Origin: Clusia tigrina
Taxonomy: Eukaryota; Arthropoda; Insecta; Diptera; Clusiidae
Direction of reading: 5' to 3'
Length of the DNA: 64,000 bases
NCBI GenBank assembly: GCA_920105625.2
Contig: OV050032.1
Span: 104,702,542 to 104,766,541 of the forward strand
The position numbers and the translations under genes are program-made. Each line of letters starts with the position of its first letter. Within the stretch, counting starts at the first letter, position 1. The notes beneath the pieces are model-generated. The model was given only the letters and a program-made list of their open reading frames with translations, was not told the origin of the DNA and searched no databases. Shown here in pieces: positions 24,115 through 36,461 of the stretch.

Positions 24115-26074
24115 TTGCAACATACAAATGCTTGTAACTTTTTACTGGAGCGTCATAAAACCTTAAAATTTTGTAACAATAAAGATCTCGAGCCTCTTGT
24201 CAATTTAAGCCATCGCTCAATGCTATGCTACCCTAGAGTCCCAAATCAAACACTGATAAAACTTCAAATGGCTCTAACTTCTATACGGTACGTCCTACAC
24301 CTATCAAAGTTTGCAACATACAAATGCTTGTAACTTTTTACTGGAGCGTCATAAAACGCTGAAATTTTGTAACAATAAAGTACTCGAGCCTCTTGACAAT
24401 TTAAGCCATCGCTCAAAGCTATGCTACCCTAGAGTCCCAAATCAAACACTGATAAAACTTCAAATGGCCCTAACTTCTTTACGGTACGTCCTACACCTAT
24501 CAAAGTTTGCAACATACAAATGCTTGTAACTTTTTACTGGAGCGTCATAAAACCTTGAAATTTTGTAACAATGAAGTACCCGAGCCTCTTGTCAATTTAA
24601 GCCATCGCTCAATGCTATGCTACCCTAGAGTCCCAAATCAAACACTGATAAAACTTCAAACGCCCCTAACTTCTATACGGTACGTCCTACACCTATCAAA
24701 GTTTGCAACATACAAATGCTTGTAACTTTTTACTGGAGCGTCATAAAACTTTAAAATTTTGTAACAATGACGTACCCGAGACTCTCGTCAATTTAAGCCA
24801 TCGCTCAAAGCTATGCTACCCTAGAGTCCCAAATCAAACACTGATAAAACTTCAAGTGGCTCTAACTTCTATACGGTACGTCCTACACCTATCAAAGTTT
24901 GCAACATACAAATGCTTGCAACTTTTTACTGGAGTGTCATAAAACCTTGAAATTTTGTAACAATGAAGTACCCGAGCCTCTTGTCAATTTAAGCTATCGC
25001 TCAAAGCTATGCTACCCTTGAGTCCCAAATCAAACACTGTTAAAACTTCAAATGGCCCTAACTTCTAGACGGTACGTCCTACACCTATCAAAGTTTCCAA
25101 CATAAAAATGCTTGTAACTTTTTACTGGAGCGTCATAAAACCCTGAAATTTTGTAACAATAAAGTACCCGAGCCTCTTGTCAATTTAAGCTATCGCTCAA
25201 AGCTATGCTACCCTAGAGTCCCAAATCAAACACTGATAAAACTTCAAACGCCCCTAACTTCTTTACGGTACGTCCTACACCTATCAAAGTTTGCAACATA
25301 CAAATACTTGTAACTTTTTACTGAAGCGTCATAAAACCTTGAAATTTTGTAACAATGAAGTACCCGAGCCTCTTGTCAATTTAAGCTATCGCTCAAAGCT
25401 ATGCTACCCTTGAGTCCCAAATCAAACACTGATAAAACTTCAAATGGCCCTAACTTCTTTACGGTACGTCCTACACCTATCAAAGTTTGCAACATACAAA
25501 TGCTTGTAACTTTTTACTGGAGCGTCATAAAACCTTAAAATTTTGTAACAATAAAGATCTCGAGCCTCTTGTCAATTTAAGCCATCGCTCAATGCTATGC
25601 TACCCTAGAGTCCCAAATCAAACACTGATAAAACTTCAAATGGCTCTAACTTCTATACGGTATGTCCTACACCTATCAAAGTTTGCAACACACAAATGCT
25701 TGTAACTTTTTACTGGAGCGTCATAAAACGCTGAAATTTTGTAACAATAAAGTACTGGAGCCTCTTGACAATTTAAGCCATCGCTCAAAGCTATGCTACC
25801 CTAGAGTCCCAAATCAAACACTGATAAAACTTCAAATGGCCCTAACTTCTTTACGGTACGTCCTACACCTATCAAAGTTGGCAACATTCAAATGCTTGTA
25901 ACTTTTTACTGGAGCGTCATAAAACCTTGAAGTTTTGTAACAATAAAGTATCCGAGCCTCTTGTCAATTTAAGCTATCGCTCAAAGCTATTCTACCCTAG
26001 AGTCCCAAATCAAACACTGATAAAACTTCAAACGCCCCTAGCTTCTTTACGGTACGTCCTACACCTATCAAAGT
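24115..26074. repeat. 9-mer HOR family, 10-monomer version (1,960 bp)
   Basis: Order: AGATCT type, AACGCTGAAA type, CTCAATG type, ATGACGTACC type, GGAGTGTCAT type, CATAAAAATG type, TACTGAAGCG type, then a second AGATCT plus AACGCTGAAA pair (25,487-25,878), then the TTGAAGTTTTG type. Relative to 26,075-27,838 it has gained that pair and lost the CAACAGAC monomer. The marker ACTGTTAAAAC at about 25,036 recurs at 26,996, exactly 1,960 bp later. Confidence 0.82.
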
Positions 26075-27838
26075 TTGCAACATACAAATGCTTGTAACTT
26101 TTTACTGGAGCGTCATAAAACCTTAAAATTTTGTAACAATAAAGATCTCGAGCCTCTTGTCAATTTAAGCCATCGCTCAATGCTATGCTACCCTAGAGTC
26201 CCAAATCAAACACTGATAAAACTTCAAATGGCTCTAACTTCTATACGGTACGTCCTACACCTATCAAAGTTTGCAACATACAAATGCTTGTAACTTTTTA
26301 CTGGAGCGTCATAAAACGCTGAAATTTTGTAACAATAAAGTACTCGAGCCTCTTGACAATTTAAGCCATCGCTCAAAGCTATGCTACCCTAGAGTCCCAA
26401 ATCAAACACTGATAAAACTTCAAATGGCCCTAACTTCTTTACGGTACGTCCTACACCTATCAAAGTTTGCAACATACAAATGCTTGTAACTTTTTACTGG
26501 AGCGTCATAAAACCCTGAAATTTTGTAACAATAAAGTACTCGAGCCTCTTGTCAATTTAAGCCATCGCTCAGTGCTATGCTACCCTAGAGTCCCAAATCA
26601 AACACTGATAAAACTTCAAACGCCCCTAACTTCTATACGGTACGTCCTACACCTATCAAAGTTTGCAACATACAAATGCTTGTAACTTTTTACTGGAGCG
26701 TCATAAAACTTTAAAATTTTGTAACAATGACGTACCCGAGCCTCTTGTCAATTTAAGCCATCGCTCAAAGCTATGCTACCCTAGAGTCCCAAATCAAACA
26801 CTGATAAAACTTCAAATGGCTCTAACTTCTATACGGTACGTCCTACACCTATCAAAGTTTGCAACATACAAATGCTTGTAACTTTTTACTGGAGTGTCAT
26901 AAAACCTTGAAATTTTGTAACAATGAAGTACCCGAGCCTCTTGTCAATTTAAGCTATCGCTCAAAGCTATGCTACCCTTGAGTCCCAAATCAAACACTGT
27001 TAAAACTTCAAATGGCCCTAACTTCTAGACGGTACGTCCTACACCTATCAAAGTTTCCAACATAAAAATGCTTGTAACTTTTTACTGGAGCGTCATAAAA
27101 CCCTGAAATTTTGTAACAATAAAGTACTCGAGCCTCTTGTCAATTTAAGCCATCGCTCAAAGCTATGCTACCCTTGAGTCCCAAATCAAACACTGATAAA
27201 ACTTCAAATGGCCCTAACTTCTTTACGGTACGTACTACACCTATCAAAGTTTGCAACAGACAAATGCTTGTAACTTTTTACTGGAGCGTCATAAAACCTT
27301 GAAATTTTGTAACAATGAAGTACCCGAGCCTCTTGTCAATTTAAGCTATCGCTCAAAGCTATGCTACCCTAGAGTCCCAAATCAAACACTGATAAAACTT
27401 CAAACGCCCCTAACTTCTTTACGGTACGTCCTACACCTATCAAAGTTTGCAACATACAAATGCTTGTAACTTTTTACTGAAGCGTCATAAAACCTTGAAA
27501 TTTTGTAACAATGAAGTACCCGAGCCTCTTGTCAATTTAAGCTATCGCTCAAAGCTATGCTACCCTTGAGTCCCAAATCAAACACTGATAAAACTTCAAA
27601 CGCCCCTAACTTCTATACGTTACGTCCTACACCTATCAAAGTTGGCAACATTCAAATGCTTGTAACTTTTTACTGGAGCGTCATAAAACCTTGAAGTTTT
27701 GTAACAATAAAGTATCCGAGCCTCTTGTCAATTTAAGCTATCGCTCAAAGCTATTCTACCCTAGAGTCCCAAATCAAACACTGATAAAACTTCAAACGCC
27801 CCTAGCTTCTTTACGGTACGTCCTACACATATCAAAGT
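26075..27838. repeat. 9-mer HOR family, full 9-monomer version (1,764 bp)
   Basis: Nine monomers of exactly 196 bp. Rare markers recur 1,764 bp later: ACTGTTAAAAC (26,996 and 28,760), TTCTAGACGG, TTTCCAACATAAAAATG, GTACTACACC and CAACAGACAAATG (27,251 and 29,015). It is the clearest form of the unit. Confidence 0.88.
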
Positions 27839-29994
27839 TTGCAACATACAAATGCTTGTAACTTTTTACTGGAGCGTCATAAAACCTTAAAATTTTGTAA
27901 CAATAAAGATCTCGGGCCTCTTGTCAATTTACGCCATCGCTCAATGCTATGCTACCCTAGAGTCCCAAATCAAACACTGATAAAACTTCAAATGCCTCTA
28001 ACTTCTATACGGTACGTCCTACACCTATCAAAGTTTGCAACATACAAATGCTTGTAACTTTTTACTGTAGCGTCATAAAACGCTGAAATTTTGTAACAAT
28101 AAAGTACTCGAGCCTCTTGACAATTTAAGCCATCGCTCAAAGCTATGCTACCCTAGAGTCCCAAATCAAACACTGATAAAACTTCAAACGCCCCTAACTT
28201 CTATACGGTACGTCCTACACCTATCAAAGTTTGCAACATACAAATGCTTGTAACTTTTTACTGGAGCGTCATAAAACCTTGAAATTTTGTAACAATGAAG
28301 TACCCGAGCCTCTTGTCAATTTAAGCCATCGCTCAATGCTATGCTACCCTAGAGTCCCAAATCAAACACTGATAAAACTTCAAACGCCCCTAACTTCTAT
28401 ACGGTACGTCCTACACCTATCAAAGTTTGCAACATACAAATGCTTTTAACTTTTTACTGGAGCGTCATAAAACTTTAAAATTTTGTAACAATGACGTACC
28501 CGCGCCTCTTGTCAATTTAAGCCATCGCTCAAAGCTATGCTACCCTAGAGTCCCAAATCAAACACTGATAAAACTTCAAATGGCTCTAACTTCTATACGG
28601 TACGTCCTACACCTATCAAAGTTTGCAACATACAAATGCTTGTAACTTTTTACTGGAGCGTCATAAAACCTTGAAATTTTGTAACAATGAAGTACCCGAG
28701 CCTCTTGTCAATTTAAGCTATCGCTCAAAGCTATGTTACCCTTGAGTCCCAAATCAAACACTGTTAAAACTTCAAATGGCCCTAACTTCTAGACGGTACG
28801 TCCTACACCTATCAAAGTTTCCAACATAAAAATGCTTGTAACTTTTTACTGGAGCGTCATAAAACCCTGAAATTTTGTAACAATAAAGTACTCGAGCCTC
28901 TTGTCAATTTAAGCCATCGCTCAAAGCTATGCTACCCTTGAGTCCCAAATCAAACACTGATAAAACTTCAAATGGCCCTAACTTCTTTACGGTACGTACT
29001 ACACCTATCAAAGTTTGCAACAGACAAATGCTTGTAACTTTTTACTGGAGCGTCACAAAACCTTGAAATTTTGTAACAATGAAGTACCCGAGCCTCTTGT
29101 CAATTTAAGCTATCGCTCAAAGCTATGCTACCCTAGAGTCCCAAATCAAACACTGATAAAACTTCAAACGCCCCTAACTTCTTTACGGTACGTCCTACAC
29201 CTATCAAAGTTTGCAACATACAAATGCTTGTAACTTTTTACTGGAGAGTTATAAAACCTTAAAAGTTTGTAACAATAAAGTACTCGAGCATCTTGTCAAT
29301 TTAAGTTATCGCTCAAAGCTATGCTACCCTAGAGTCCCAAATCAAACACTGATAAAATTTCAAACGCCCCTAACTTCTTTACGGTACGTCCACAACACAT
29401 CAAAGTTTGCAACATACAAATGCTTGTAACTTTTTACTGGAGCGTCATAAAACCTTGAAATTTTGTAACAATGAAGTACCCGAGCCTCTTGTCAATTTAA
29501 GCTATCGCTCAAAGCTATGCTACCCTAGAGTCCCAAATCAAACACTGATAAAACTTCAAACGCCCCTAACTTCGTTACGGTACGTCCTACACCTATCAAA
29601 GTTTGCAACATACAAATGCTTGTAACTTTTTACTGAAGCGTCATAAAACCTTGAAATTTTGTAACAATGAAGTACCCGAGCCTCTTGTCAATTTAAGCTA
29701 TCGCTCAAAGCTATGCTACCCTTGAGTCCCAAATCAAACACTGATAAAACTTCAAACGCCCCTAACTTCTATACGGTACGTCCTACACGTATCAAAGTTG
29801 GCAACATTCAAATGCTTGTAACTTTTTACTGGAGCGTCATAAAACCTTGAAGTTTTGTAACAATAAAGTATCCGAGCCTCTTGTCAATTTAAGCTATCGC
29901 TCAAAGCTATCCTACCCTAGAGTCCCAAATCAAACACTGATAAAACTTCAAACGCCCCTAGCTTCTTTACGGTACGTCCTACACCTATCAAAGT
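27839..29994. repeat. 9-mer HOR family, 11-monomer version (2,156 bp)
   Basis: Monomers 27,839-29,210 match 26,075-27,446 in order, and 29,603-29,994 match 27,447-27,838. Two additional monomers lie between. The first monomer has lost the XhoI-like CTCGAG (now CTCGGG). Confidence 0.87.
29211..29602. repeat. Two-monomer insertion within the 9-mer HOR
   Basis: These 392 bp have no counterpart in the two previous HOR copies. The first monomer has private changes (GGAGAGTTATAAAACC, TTAAAAGTTTG, GTCCACAACACATC) and a CGAGCATCTTG plus AGTTATCGC background otherwise typical of 1-20 kb. It therefore looks imported from a distant part of the array. Confidence 0.7.
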
Positions 29995-30777
29995 TTGCAA
30001 CATACAAATGCTTGTAACTTTTTACTGGAGCGTCATAAAACCTTGAAATTTTGTAACAGTATAGTACTCGAGCCTCTTGTCAATTGAAGCTATCGCTCAA
30101 AACTATGCTACCCTTGAGTCCCAAATCAAACACTGATAAAACTTCAAACGCCCCTAACTTCTTTACGGTACGTCCTACACCTATCAAAGTTTGCAACATA
30201 CAAGTGCTTGTATCTTTTTACTGGAGCGTCATAAAACCTTGAAATTTTGTAACAATAAAGTACCCGAGCCTCTTGTCAATTTAAGCCATCGCTCAAAGCT
30301 ATGCTACCCTTGAGTCCCAAATCAAACACTGATAAAACTTCAAATGGCCCTAACTTCTATACGGTACGTCCAATACCTTTCAAAGTTTGAAACATGCAAA
30401 TGCTTGTATCTTTTTACTGGAGCGTCATAAAACCTTGAAATTTTGTAACAATAAAGTACCCGAGCCTCTTGTCAATTTAAGTTATCGCTCAGAGCTATGC
30501 TACCCTAGAGTCCCAAATCAAACACTGATAAACTTCAAATGGCCCTAACTTCTATAAGGTACGTCCTACACTTATCAAAGTTTGCAACATACAAATGCTT
30601 GTAACTTTTTACTGGAGCGTCATAAGACCTTGAAATTTTGTAACAATGAAGTACCCGAGCCTCTTGTCAATTTAAGCTATCGCTCAAAGCTATGCTACCC
30701 TAGAGTCCCAAATCAAACACTGATAAAATTTCAAACGCCCCTAACTTCTTTACGGTACGTCCTACACCTATCAAAGT
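29995..30777. repeat. 4-monomer HOR, copy 1 (783 bp)
   Basis: Four monomers marked in turn by GTCAATTGAAGC, CAAGTGCTTGTATC, ACATGCAAATGCTTGTATC plus CTCAGAGC, and CATAAGACC. A single A is missing at about 30,530 (GATAAACTTC), so the offset to the next copy is 783 bp. Confidence 0.8.
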
Positions 30778-31561
30778 TTGGAACATACAAACGCTTGTAT
30801 CTTTTTACTGGAGCGTCATAAAACCTTAAAATTTTGTAACAATGTAGTACTCGAGCCTCTTGTCAATTGAAGCTATCGCTCAAAACTATGCTACCATTGA
30901 GTCCCAAATCAAACACTGATAAAACTTCAAACGCCCCTAACTTCTTTACGGTACGTCCTACACCTATCAAAGTTTGCAACATACAAGTGCTTGTATCTTT
31001 TTACTGGAGCGTCATAAAACCTTGAAATTTTCTAACAATAAAGTACCCGAGCCTCTTGTCAATTTAAGCCATCGCTCAAAGCTATGCTACCCTTGAGTCC
31101 CAAATCAAACACTGATAAAACTTCAAATGGCCCTAACTTCTATACGGTACGTCCAATACCTTTCAAAGTTTGCAACATGCAAATGCTTGTATCTTTTTAC
31201 TGGAGCGTCATAAAACCTTGAAATTTTGTAACAATAAAGTACCCGAGCCTCTTGTCAATTTAAGTTATCGCTCAGAGCTATGCTACCCTAGAGTCCCAAA
31301 TCAAACACTGATAAAACTTCAAATGGCCCTAACTTCTATACGGTACGTCCTACACCTATCAAAGTTTGCAACATACAAATGCTTGTAACTTTTTACTGGA
31401 GCGTCATAAGACCTTGAAATTTTGTAACAATGAAGTACCCGAGCCTCTTGTCAATTTAAGCTATCGCTCAAAGCTATGCTACCCTAGAGTCCCAAATCAA
31501 ACACTGATAAAACTTCAAATGCCCGTAACTTCTTTACGGTACGTCCTACACCTATCAAAGT
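30778..31561. repeat. 4-monomer HOR, copy 2 (784 bp)
   Basis: The four markers of 29,995-30,777 return in order. The last three return again 980 bp later (30,974 to 31,954; 31,170 to 32,150; 31,366 to 32,346). Confidence 0.8.
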
Positions 31562-32541
31562 TTGCAACATACAAATGCTTGTAACTTTTTACTGAAGCGT
31601 CATAAAACCTTGAAATTTTGTAACAATAAAGTACCCGAGCCTCTTGTTAATTTAAGTTATCGCTCAGAGCTATGCTACCCTAGAGTCCCAAATCAAACAC
31701 TAATAAAACTTCAAATGGCCCTAACTTCTATACGGTACGTCCTACACCTATCAAAGTTTGCAACATACAAATGCTTGTAACTTTTTACTGGAGAGTCATA
31801 AGACCTTGAAATTTTGTAACAGTGAAGTACCCGAGCCTCTTGTCAATTTAAGCTATCGCTCAAAGCTATGCTACCCTAGAGTCCCAAATCAAACACTGAT
31901 AAAACTTCAAACGCCCCTAACTTCTTTACGGTACGTCCTACACCTATCAAAGTTTGCAACATACAAGTGCTTGTATCTTTTTACTGGAGCGTCATAAAAC
32001 CTTGAAATTTTGTAACAATAAAGTACCCGAGCCTCTTGTCAATTTAAGCCATCGCTCAAAGCTATGCTACCCTTGAGTCCCAAATCAAACACTGATAAAA
32101 CTTCAAATGGCCCTAACTTCTATACGGTACGTCCAATACCTTTCAAAGTTTGCAACATGCAAATGCTTGTATCTTTTTACTGGAGCGTCATAAAACCTTG
32201 CAATTTTGTAACAATAAAGTACCCGAGCCTCTTGTCAATTTAAGTTATCGCTCAGAGCTATGCTACCCTAGAGTCCCAAATCAAACACTGATAATACTTC
32301 AAATGGCCCTAACTTCTATACGGGACGTCCTACACCTATCAAAGTTTGCAACATACAAATGCTTGTAACTTTTTACTGGAGCGTCATAAGACCTTGAAAT
32401 TTTGTAACAATGAAGTACCCGAGCCTCTTGTCAATTTAAGCTATCGCTCAAAGCTATGCTACCCTAGAGTCCAAAATCAAACACTGATAAAACTTCAAAC
32501 GCCCCTAACTTCTATACGGTACGTCCTACACCTATCAAAGT
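31562..32541. repeat. 5-monomer extension of the short HOR (980 bp)
   Basis: The monomers at 31,562 and 31,758 are hybrids: 31,562 joins TACTGAAGCG to the CTCAGAGC type, and 31,758 has GGAGAGTCATAAGACC with an EVP-type block (CAGTGAAGTACCC). They are followed by CAAGTGC, ACATGCAAATG and CATAAGACC monomers as in the 4-mer. Confidence 0.72.
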
Positions 32542-33325
32542 TGGCAACATTCAAATGCTGGTAACTTTTTACTGGAGCGTCATAAAACCTTGAAGTTTTG
32601 TAACAATAAAGTATCCGAGCCTCTTGTCAATTTAAGCTATCGCTCAAAGCTATTCTACCCTAGAGTCCAAAATCAAACACTGATAAAACTTCAAACGCCC
32701 CTAGCTTCTTTACGGTACGTCCTACACCTATCAAAGTTTGCAACATACAAATGCTTGTAACTTTTTACTGGAGCGTCATAAAACCTTGAAATTTTGTAAT
32801 AATAAAGTACTCGAGCCTCTTGTCAATTTAAGCCATCGCTCAAAGCTATGCTACCCTTGAGTCCAAAATCAAACACTGATAAAACTTCAAACGCCCCTAA
32901 CTTCTATACGGTACGTCCTACACCTATCAAAGTTGGCAACATTCAAATGCTGGTAACTTTTTACTGGAGCGTCATAAAACCTTGAAGTTTTGTAACAATA
33001 AAGTATCCGAGCCTCTTGTCAATTTAAGCTATCGCTCAAAGCTATTCTACCCTAGAGTCCAAAATCAAACACTGATAAAACTTCAAACGCCCCTAGCTTC
33101 TTTACGGTACGTCCTACACCTATCAAAGTTTGCAACATACAAATGCTTGTAACTTTTTACGGGAGCGTCATAAAACCTTGAAATTTTGTAATAATAAAGT
33201 ACTCGAGCCTCTTGTCAATTTAAGCCATCGCTCAAAGCTATGCTACCCTTGAGTCCCAAATCAAACACTGATAAAACTTCAAACGCCCCTAACTTCTTTA
33301 CGGTACGTCCTACACCTATCAAAGT
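32542..33325. repeat. Dimeric unit, two copies (2 x 392 bp)
   Basis: 32,542-32,933 and 32,934-33,325 each hold a GTTGGCAACATTCAAATGC plus GTATCCGAG plus AGCTATTCTACC monomer followed by a TTGTAATAATAAAG monomer. The copies are nearly identical. The second has TTTTTACGGGAGCG near 33,153. Confidence 0.85.
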
Positions 33326-33913
33326 TTGCAACATACAAATGCTTGTATCTTTTTACTGAAGCGTCATAAAACCTTGAAATTTTGTACCAATATAGTACTC
33401 GAGCCTCTTGTCAATTGAAGCTATCGCTCAAAACTATGCTACCATTGAGTCCCAAATCAAACACTGATAAAACTTCAAACGCCCCTAACTTCTATACGGT
33501 ACGTCCTACACCTATCAAAGTTTGCAAAATACAAATGCCTGTATCTTTTTACTGGAACGTCATAAAACCTTGAAATTTTGTAACAATAAAGTACTCGAGC
33601 CTCTTGTCAATTTAAGCTATCGCTCAAAGCTTTGCTACCCTTGAGTCCCAAATCAAACACTGATAAAACTTCCAACGCCCCTAACTTCTATACGGTACGT
33701 CCTACACCTATCAAAGTTTGCAAAATACAAATGCCTGTATCTTTTTACTGGAACGTCATAAAACCTTGAAATTTTGTAACAATAAAGTACTCGAGCCTGT
33801 TGTCAATTTAAGCTATCGCTCAAAGCTATGCTACCCTTGAGTCCCAAAACAAACACTGATAAAACTTCCAAAGCCCCAAACTTCTATACGGTACGTCCTA
33901 CACTTATCAAAGT
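33326..33913. repeat. Three linking monomers with GCCTGTATC variants
   Basis: The first carries TTGTACCAATATAGTACTCG and CCATTGAG; the next two carry GCAAAATACAAATGCCTGTATC and GGAACGTC. The first recurs 2,744 bp later (36,126 region), again at about 44,162 and again at about 55,528. It marks one end of the recurring cassette of the right half. Confidence 0.75.
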
Positions 33914-36461
33914 TTGCAACATACAAATGCTTGTAACTTTTTACTGGAGCGTCATAAAACCTTGAAATTTTGTAACAATGAAGTACCCGAGCCTCTTGTC
34001 AATTTAAGCTATCGCTCAAAGCTATGCTACCCTAGAGTCCCAAATCAAACACTGATAAAACTTCAAACGCCCCTAACTTCTTTACAATACGTCCTACACA
34101 TATCAAAGTTTGCAACATACAAATGCTTGTAACTTTTTACTGGAGCGTCATAAAACCTTGAAATTTTGTAACAATGAAGTACCCGAGCCTCTTGTCAATT
34201 TAAGCTATCGCTCGAAGCTCTGCTACCCTAGAGTCCCAAATCAGACACTGATAAAACTTCAAACGCCCCTAACTTCTTTACGGTACGACCTACACCTATC
34301 AAAGTTTGCAACATACAAATGCTTGTAACTTTTTACTGGAGCGTCATAAAACCTTGAAATTTTGTAACAATGAAGTACCCGAACCTCTTGTCAATTTAAG
34401 CTATCGCTCAAAGCTATGCTACCCTAGAGTCCCAAATCAAACACTGATAAAACTTCAATTCGCCCTAACTTCTATACGGTACGTCCTACACCTATCAAAG
34501 TTTGCAACATACAAATGCCTGTATCTTTTTACTGGAACGTCATAAAACCTTGAAATTTTGTAACAATAAAGTACTCGAGCCTCTTGTCAATTTAAGCTAT
34601 CGCTCAAAGCTATGCTACCCTTGAGTCCCAAATCAAACACTGATAAAACTTTCAACGCCCCTAACTTCGATACGGTACGTCCTACACCTATCAAAGTTTG
34701 CAACATACAAATGCTTGTAACTTTTTACTGGAGCGTCATAAAATCTTGAAATTTTGTAACAATGAAGTACCCGAGCCTCTTGTCAATTGAAGCTATCGCT
34801 CAAAACTATGCTACCATTGAGTCCCAAATCAAACACTGATAAAACTTCAAACGCCCCTAACTTCTTTACGGTACGTCCTACACCTATCAAAGTTTGCAAC
34901 ATACAAATGCTTGTATCTTTTTACTGGAGCGTCATAAAACCTTGAAATTTTGTAACAATAAAGTACCCGAGCCTCTTGTCAATTTAAGCCATCGCTCAAA
35001 GCTATGCTACCCTTGAGTCCCAAATCAAACACTGATAAAACTTCAAATGGCCCTAAATTCTATACGGTACGTCCAATACCTTTCAAAGTTTGCAACATGC
35101 AAATGCTTGTATCTTTTTACTGGAGCGTCATAAAACCTTGAAATTTTGTAACAATAAAGTACCCGAGCCTCTTGTCAATTTAAGTTATCGCTCAGAGCTA
35201 TGCTACCCTAGAGTCCCAAATCAAACACTGATAAAACTTCAAATGGCCCTAACTTCTATACGGCACGTCCTACACCTATCAAAGTTTGCAACATACAAAT
35301 GCTTGTAACTTTTTACTGGAGCGTCATAAGACCTTGAAATTTTGTAACAATAAAGTACTCGAGCCTCTTGTCAATTTAAGCTATCGCTCAAAGCTATGCT
35401 ACCCTAGAGTCCTAAATCAAACACTGATAAAACTTCAAACGCCCCTAACTTCTTTACGGTACGTCCTACACCTATCAAAGTTTGCAACATACAAATGCTT
35501 GTAACTTTTAACTGAAGCGTCATAAAACCTTGAAATTCTGTAACAATGAAGTACCCGAGCCTCTTGTCAATTTAAGCTATCGCTCAAAGCTATGCTACCC
35601 TTGAGTCCAAAATCAAACACTGATAAAACTTCAAACGCCCCTAACTTCTATACGGTACGTCCTACACCTATCAAAGTTGGCAACATTCAAATGCTGGTAA
35701 CTTTTTACTGGAGCGTCATAAAACCTTGAAGTTTTGTAACAATAAAGTATCCGAGCCTCTTGTCAATTTAAGCTATCGCTCAAAGCTATTCTACCCTAGA
35801 GTCCAAAATCAAACACTGATAAAACTTCAAACGCCCCTAGCTTCTTTACGGTACGTCCTACACCTATCAAAGTTTGCAACATACAAATGCTTGTAACTTT
35901 TTACTGGAGCGTCATAAAACCTTGAAATTTTGTAATAATAAAGTACTCGAGCCTCTTGTCAATTTAAGCCATCGCTCAAAGCTATGCTACCCTTGAGTCC
36001 CAAATCAAACACTGATAAAACTTCAAACGCCCCTAACTTCTTTACGGTACGTCCTACACCTATCAAAGTTTGCAACATACAAATGCTTGTATCTTTTTAC
36101 TGGAGCGTCATAAAACCTTGAAATTTTGTACCAATATAGTACTCGAGCCTCTTGTCAATTGAAGCTATCGCTCAAAACTATGCTACCATTGAGTCCCAAA
36201 TCAAACACTGATAAAACTTCAAACGCCCCTAACTTCTTTACGGTACGTCCTACACCTATCAAAGTTTGCAACATACAAATGCCTGTATCTTTTTACTGGA
36301 ACGTCATAAAACCTTGAAATTTTGTAACAATAAAGTACTCGAGCCTCTTGTCAATTTAAGCTATCGCTCAAAGCTCTGCTACCCTTGAGTCCCAAATCAA
36401 ACACTGATAAAACTTCCAACGCCCCTAACTTCTATACGGTACGTCCTACACCTATCAAAGT
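33914..36461. repeat. Right-half cassette, first complete example (13 monomers, 2,548 bp)
   Basis: Order of markers: TTTACAATACG or TTTACAGTACG; AGCTCTGC plus CAGACACTG; CAATTCGCCC; GCCTGTATC plus GGAACGTC; CTTTCAACGCC plus TTCGATACGG; GTCAATTGAAGC plus CCATTGAG; TTGTATC plus CCCTTGAG; ACATGCAAATG plus CTCAGAGC; CATAAGACC; TACTGAAGCG; TTGGCAACATTC; TTGTAATAATAAAG; TACCAATATAG. All or part of this order recurs at about 42.7, 46.8, 49.0, 51.2, 52.7, 58.6 and 62.1 kb. Confidence 0.8.
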
